64,000 bases of DNA from Macrostomum hystrix (lineage: Eukaryota; Platyhelminthes; Macrostomidae): the NCBI GenBank assembly GCA_950097015.1, contig CATNEN010000010.1, positions 124,001 through 188,000 on the forward strand, given 5' to 3'. The notes under the pieces are model-generated. The model saw nothing but the letters and a program-made list of their open reading frames with translations, ran no database searches and was not told where the DNA came from. Position 1 is the stretch's first letter; each line of letters begins with the position of its first letter. Shown here one piece after another: positions 60,285 to 64,000 of the stretch. Position numbers and translations under genes: made by a program.

Positions 60285-63200
60285 ATGGCACCCAACGCGT
60301 CCAGACTTGTCCTGTCCTGCGTGGCCTTTGCCCGCTCGCATCAGCGCGGCGTGGCCGTGACTGCAGGTGCTCTGCTCATGTCGCTGCACCTGCGCAAACT
60401 GCTCCACTTGCTGCGACGGAGAAAACGCGTCGGCGGAGGCTCCGGCGGCGGTGGAAGCGGTGACGGCAGCCAAGCAGATGAGGCGTCGAAGGCGGCCGTG
60501 GACATGGCCTTCTTGCGCTCTTTAGTCCGTCTGGTGCGCATCTGCGTGCCGTCAGTGTTCAGCAAGGAGTTCGCCATCCTGCTGCTGCACACGGCCTCCC
60601 TGGTCACCAGGACGTTTCTGTCCGTCTACGTTGCCAAGCTGGACGGCCGTATTGTCAAGGCAATCGTTCAGCGCAACGTGCTCAGCTTCGTGCTGCAGAT
60701 CGCCAAGTGGCTGCTGCTAGCCCTGCCAGCTACTTTTGTCAACTCGCTCATTCGATTCCTGGAAAGCCAACTGGCCCTGGCCCTGAGGACCCGGCTGGCT
60801 ATGCACTGCTACCATGAGTACTTCAGGGACCAGACTTACTACAAGGTGAGTTTAATGAAGGACAGGGTTTGCGGCCTACTCAAAGCCTCAGAGGACCGGG
60901 AAGGGTTGCGGCCTACTCAGATTACAGGGATCTCCCTGTAATCTCCCTGTACAGGGATTTCCCGATTTTGATCCCTGATTCTCCCTGAAGAGGTTGTAGC
61001 CTAGTGGTTAGAGCGTCGGACTCACGATTTGAAGGTCGGGGGTTCGATTCCCGACTCCACTGAAACAATTTGTGTCCTTTAGCAAGACACTTAACTCTGC
61101 ATTTCTTCAGTTCACCCAGCTGTTAAATGGGTACCAGCATCAGCTGGGATAATTGAAGGTGGGTGTGGCGTCCCCCCAGTCCATGGACTGAACAGCCGTA
61201 CGCAGCCTTCAGATGCGCCGCGCTGCACATCTGACCCAATTGGGGCAGGTGTAATCATTTATTATTATTATTATTAGATTACAGGGACAGGTTGCGGCCT
61301 ACTGAAAGGACAGAGGAAGGGTTACGGCAAAGTCAAAAGACACGGGCCGGAGAGGGTTATGGCTAGCTGGGGGAAATTCAGAAGGCGTGGTGATGTTAGC
61401 TGCCGTCGCTGCCTTCGCACAGGTGGGCAACCTGGACAGCCGGCTGCAGAACGCTGATCAGTGCCTGACTGAGGACATCTCCCAGTTCACTGGCAGCCTG
61501 GCTCACCTGTACTCCCACCTGACCAAGCCCATCTTGGACGTGGCCATCATGTCTTACACTCTGTACAGCCTAGCCCGCAGCCGCGGCGCCTCCAGCCGTT
61601 TCCCCAGCGTGTTCGCCACGGCGGTGATCCTGTTCACCGGGGAGGTCCTACGCACATTGTCGCCAAAGTTCGGCCGCCTGGTGGCCGAGGAGGCCCGCCG
61701 GAAGGGCCGCCTGCGTTTTGTACACAGCCGCGTGATCGCCTGCGCCGAGGAGATCGCCTTCTACGGCGGTCATCGGCTCGAGCGGCGCGTGCTGGAGGAC
61801 GCCTACCAGTCTCTGGCGCGTCAGTCCAGCCGCATCTTCCGCCAGCGTCTCTGGTACGTCATGCTGGAGCAGTTCCTCATGAAGTACGTCTGGAGCGCGG
61901 CCGGCATGACCATGGTTGCCGTGCCAATCCTTACCGCCACCGGACAGCGGCCGGACGGCACCCTGGTCGACGAGGATCAGGATGGTGGCGTGTCAGAGAG
62001 AACACAGGTGACAATTTGCTTGCCCTTCCCGGATTGCCAATAACTGATCCCTAAATCTCCCGATTCTGATCCCTGAATCTCCTGACTCTGATCCCTGAAT
62101 CTCCCGCTTCTGATCCCTGAGTCTCCTGATTCTGATCCCTGAATCTCCCGATTCTGATCCCTGAATCTCCCGATTCTGATCCTGAGTCTCCTGATTCTGA
62201 TCCCTGAATCTCCCGATTCTGATCCCTGAGTCTCCCGATTCTGATCTCTGAGTCTCCTGATTCTGATCCCTGAATCTCCCGATTCTGATCCCTGAATCTC
62301 CCGATTCTGATCCTGAGTCTCCCGATTCTGATCCCTCGATCTAGTTAGTGTTAGTAATAAAGTATTTTGTATTTCCAATCTTCAAGTCGCAAACGTGTTC
62401 CGATTCAAGTATCAGTGGGCTTGTGGAATTCCCGACTTACAATTTCATGGCGTCCGCCAATGCAAAAAACGGCCTCTCAAAAGCCCCCCACTCTGGCACT
62501 CCCACCTGGTCAGGCTTTCACCACGGCCAGGAACCTGCTGGTCAGCGCGGCCGACGCCATCGAGCGCATCATGACGTCATACAAGGAGGTCACGGAGCTC
62601 TCGGGCTACACTAGCCGGGTGTCCTCTATGCTGAACGTGTTCAACGATGTGCAGCAGGGCAAATACGTGCGACCCGGCATGCGGCCGGCCAGGGGCCAGG
62701 TGACCGAGAGCGTCGACTGCATCGAGCTGCGGGATGTGCCCATCGTGACGCCCAACGGCGACGTGGTGGCCGAGTCCCTCAGCCTGCGGCTGAACCGGGG
62801 CACCCACCTGCTCATCACAGGTGAGGGCCTTATTGGGTCAATGCATTTGTCTGCCTAGACTCCTAGATTCGGCATTTTAGCTGTCTAGTGTGGATTTCTG
62901 AGGAACAAGTAACGACTTTTATTGACTCTGGTAATGGAGTTTTGGACTCTGGTAATGGAGTTTTGGACTCTGGTAATGGAGTGTTGGACTCTGGTAATGG
63001 AGTGTTGGACTCTGGTAATGGAGTGTTGGGCTTTGGTAATGGAGTGTTGGACTTTAGTAATCAAATTCTCCCTTGTCTTCATGTGCCTTGCAGGTCCGAA
63101 CGGGTGCGGCAAGTCGTCGCTGTTCCGGATCCTGTCGGGCCTGTGGCCAGTGTACGGCGGTCACCTGGTCAAGCCGCCGGTGCACACGCTCTATTACATT

Positions 63201-63674
63201 CCCCAGCGGCCCTACCTGAGCGTTGGCGACCTCCGCGAGCAGGTCACTTATCCGGACACGGCCGAGCAGAGGCGGGCGAAAGGCGTGACGGACGGCCAGC
63301 TGCGCGCTGTGCTGGAGGCGGCCCACCTTGGCTACCTGCTGGAGCGCGAAGGCGGCTGGGGCGCGGTGCGCGAGTGGGCGGACGTGCTGAGCGGCGGCGA
63401 GAAGCAGCGACTGGGAATGGCCCGCTTGCTGTATCACCGACCATTATTCGCCCTGCTGGACGAGTGCACCTCGGCCGTCAGCATCGACGTGGAGGCCAAG
63501 ATCTACCAGGCTGCCAAGGACTCCGGAATCACCCTGCTGACCATCACGCACCGTCCTTCGCTGTGGCAGTTTCATGATCAGCTGCTGCGATTCGACGGCG
63601 CCGGCGCCTGGACCCTGGAGCCGATGCCGGCAGCGCCAACGGCCGCCGGACCGCCCGCTGCGGCCGCTGACTGA
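60285..63674 (+). CDS. peroxisomal ABC half-transporter, ABCD1/2 type
   Basis: Imports very-long-chain acyl-CoAs into peroxisomes as a dimer. Exons 60285-60845, 61423-62007, 62514-62820 and 63094-63674 join in phase to 677 residues. Transmembrane half: [53 protein letters not shown] and [16 protein letters not shown] (the EAA-like motif) are diagnostic of ABCD1/2. Nucleotide-binding half: Walker A GPNGCGKS (485-492), Q loop YIPQRPYLS, signature LSGGEKQR (583-590), Walker [12 protein letters not shown] and H loop ITHRPS, all intact. The C-terminal coiled coil of ABCD1 is missing; the protein ends soon after the ATPase domain in an Ala/Pro tail. The ATG at 60264 would add seven residues. The acceptor at 60163-60164 places a 120-base 5' UTR. 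Introns hold a SINE and two minisatellites. Confidence 0.95.
60990..61275 (+). repeat. tRNA-derived SINE in ABCD intron 1
   Basis: Head with A box TAGCCTAGTGGTTAGAGCG and perfect B box GGTTCGATTCC. A central domain (TTTGTGTCCTTTAGCAAGAC, then CACTTAAC and CACCCAGCTGTTAAATGGGT) is of the type shared by many animal SINE families. The tail ends in (ATT)n. AGATTACAGGGA at 61276-61287 also occurs at 60919-60930; it may be a target duplication if the 59 bases between it and the head belong to the insert. Confidence 0.88.
62043..62340. repeat. 22-bp minisatellite in ABCD intron 2
   Basis: About 13 copies of CTGATCCCTGAATCTCCCGA plus TT, with GAGTCTCC and CTGATTC variants and single-base deletions. 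A related stretch without array structure occurs at about 60945-60988 in intron 1. Confidence 0.95.
62925..63060. repeat. 21-bp minisatellite in ABCD intron 3
   Basis: Six to seven copies of GACTCTGGTAATGGAGTTTT plus G, open in all frames because 21 is divisible by three. Ends about 30 bases before the exon 4 acceptor. Confidence 0.93.
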
Positions 63675-64000
63675 CGGCAACTGACAGGTCAAAGTCGCCA
63701 TAGTTTTATTCAATTGCAGTGACAATTCTTTCTGTGCTTAACCTTGCATTGCCGCCTCTGATTTATGACTTAATTTCAATTCAATTCGTCAGTTCATATG
63801 AGAATTGCGATTGAATTTGCTTGCTAGACAATGTCCAATGCAGTATATTGCTTTGCTGTTGTCTCCACATGGAATTATTTTGGCCAGTAACCTGATTGCA
63901 GTTGTTTACTGTTAAATTATTGCAGATTTACTGTCATGTTCTATTGATTTTCTGAACAGTATCACCGCATTGTTTTGCCTCAATTTAGAATTCCATGCTA
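63675..64000. other. 3' flank of the ABCD gene
   Basis: Likely 3' UTR and spacer. No AATAAA is seen before the window ends. Confidence 0.4.

Noticed and set aside
61000..61062. tRNA gene candidate
   Set aside because: Has A and B boxes but no closing acceptor stem and continues into a SINE body; also present as a truncated copy at 27231-27290.

Overview
The window is nuclear DNA of an animal. It holds spliced genes with GT-AG introns, a RAB6, an actin, a tRNA-Lys, tRNA-derived SINEs, DNA transposons and retroelement debris. Exons are GC-rich, while introns and spacers are AT-rich and full of minisatellites. Nine genes have a clean 3' splice acceptor within a few to a few dozen bases of the start codon, with no recognisable upstream coding exon, which looks like spliced-leader trans-splicing. 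Together with the repeat load this suggests a free-living flatworm of the Macrostomum type. That assignment is inference.

Layout. 1-9.1 kb (+): the 3' end of BABAM2/BRE, complete COPS5/CSN5 and complete ribokinase (RBKS), separated or interrupted by 30-, 14-, 19-, 47- and 21-bp tandem arrays. 10.0-17.0 kb (-): complete RAB6 (8 exons, CxC end) and KANSL3 (6 exons, with a SINE in one intron). 17.2-27.4 kb: a transposon-rich stretch holding a 787-bp MULE-like non-autonomous element, a 6.2-kb element with a 9-bp target duplication carrying PHD, FLYWCH and DUF4806-like coding pieces, an integrase pseudogene and a SINE head. 28.3-36.4 kb (+): a divergent WEE1-family kinase, a tRNA-Lys(CTT), and an actin gene with two perfect CArG boxes upstream. 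37.8-40.1 kb (-): a DUF4476-like protein with a minisatellite intron and a GC-AG intron. 40.7-45.4 kb: a decayed Ty3/gypsy copy and four tandem arrays, including (CTG)29. 46.1-47.5 kb (-): a single-exon class A GPCR. 49.0-55.6 kb (+): a five-exon STAND NTPase with WD-like repeats (NWD/TEP1 type). 55.6-60.2 kb: spacer with a second MULE-like element. 60.3-63.7 kb (+): a complete peroxisomal ABCD half-transporter.

Functionally these are mostly unlinked housekeeping and regulatory genes: deubiquitination/deneddylation (BRE, CSN5), sugar phosphorylation, Golgi traffic, NSL chromatin complex, cell-cycle kinase, cytoskeleton, peroxisomal lipid import. There is no operon logic. The notable points are a BRE-RBKS linkage that also exists in vertebrates, and about 7 kb (roughly 11% of the window by my coordinates) of minisatellite, much of it inside introns.
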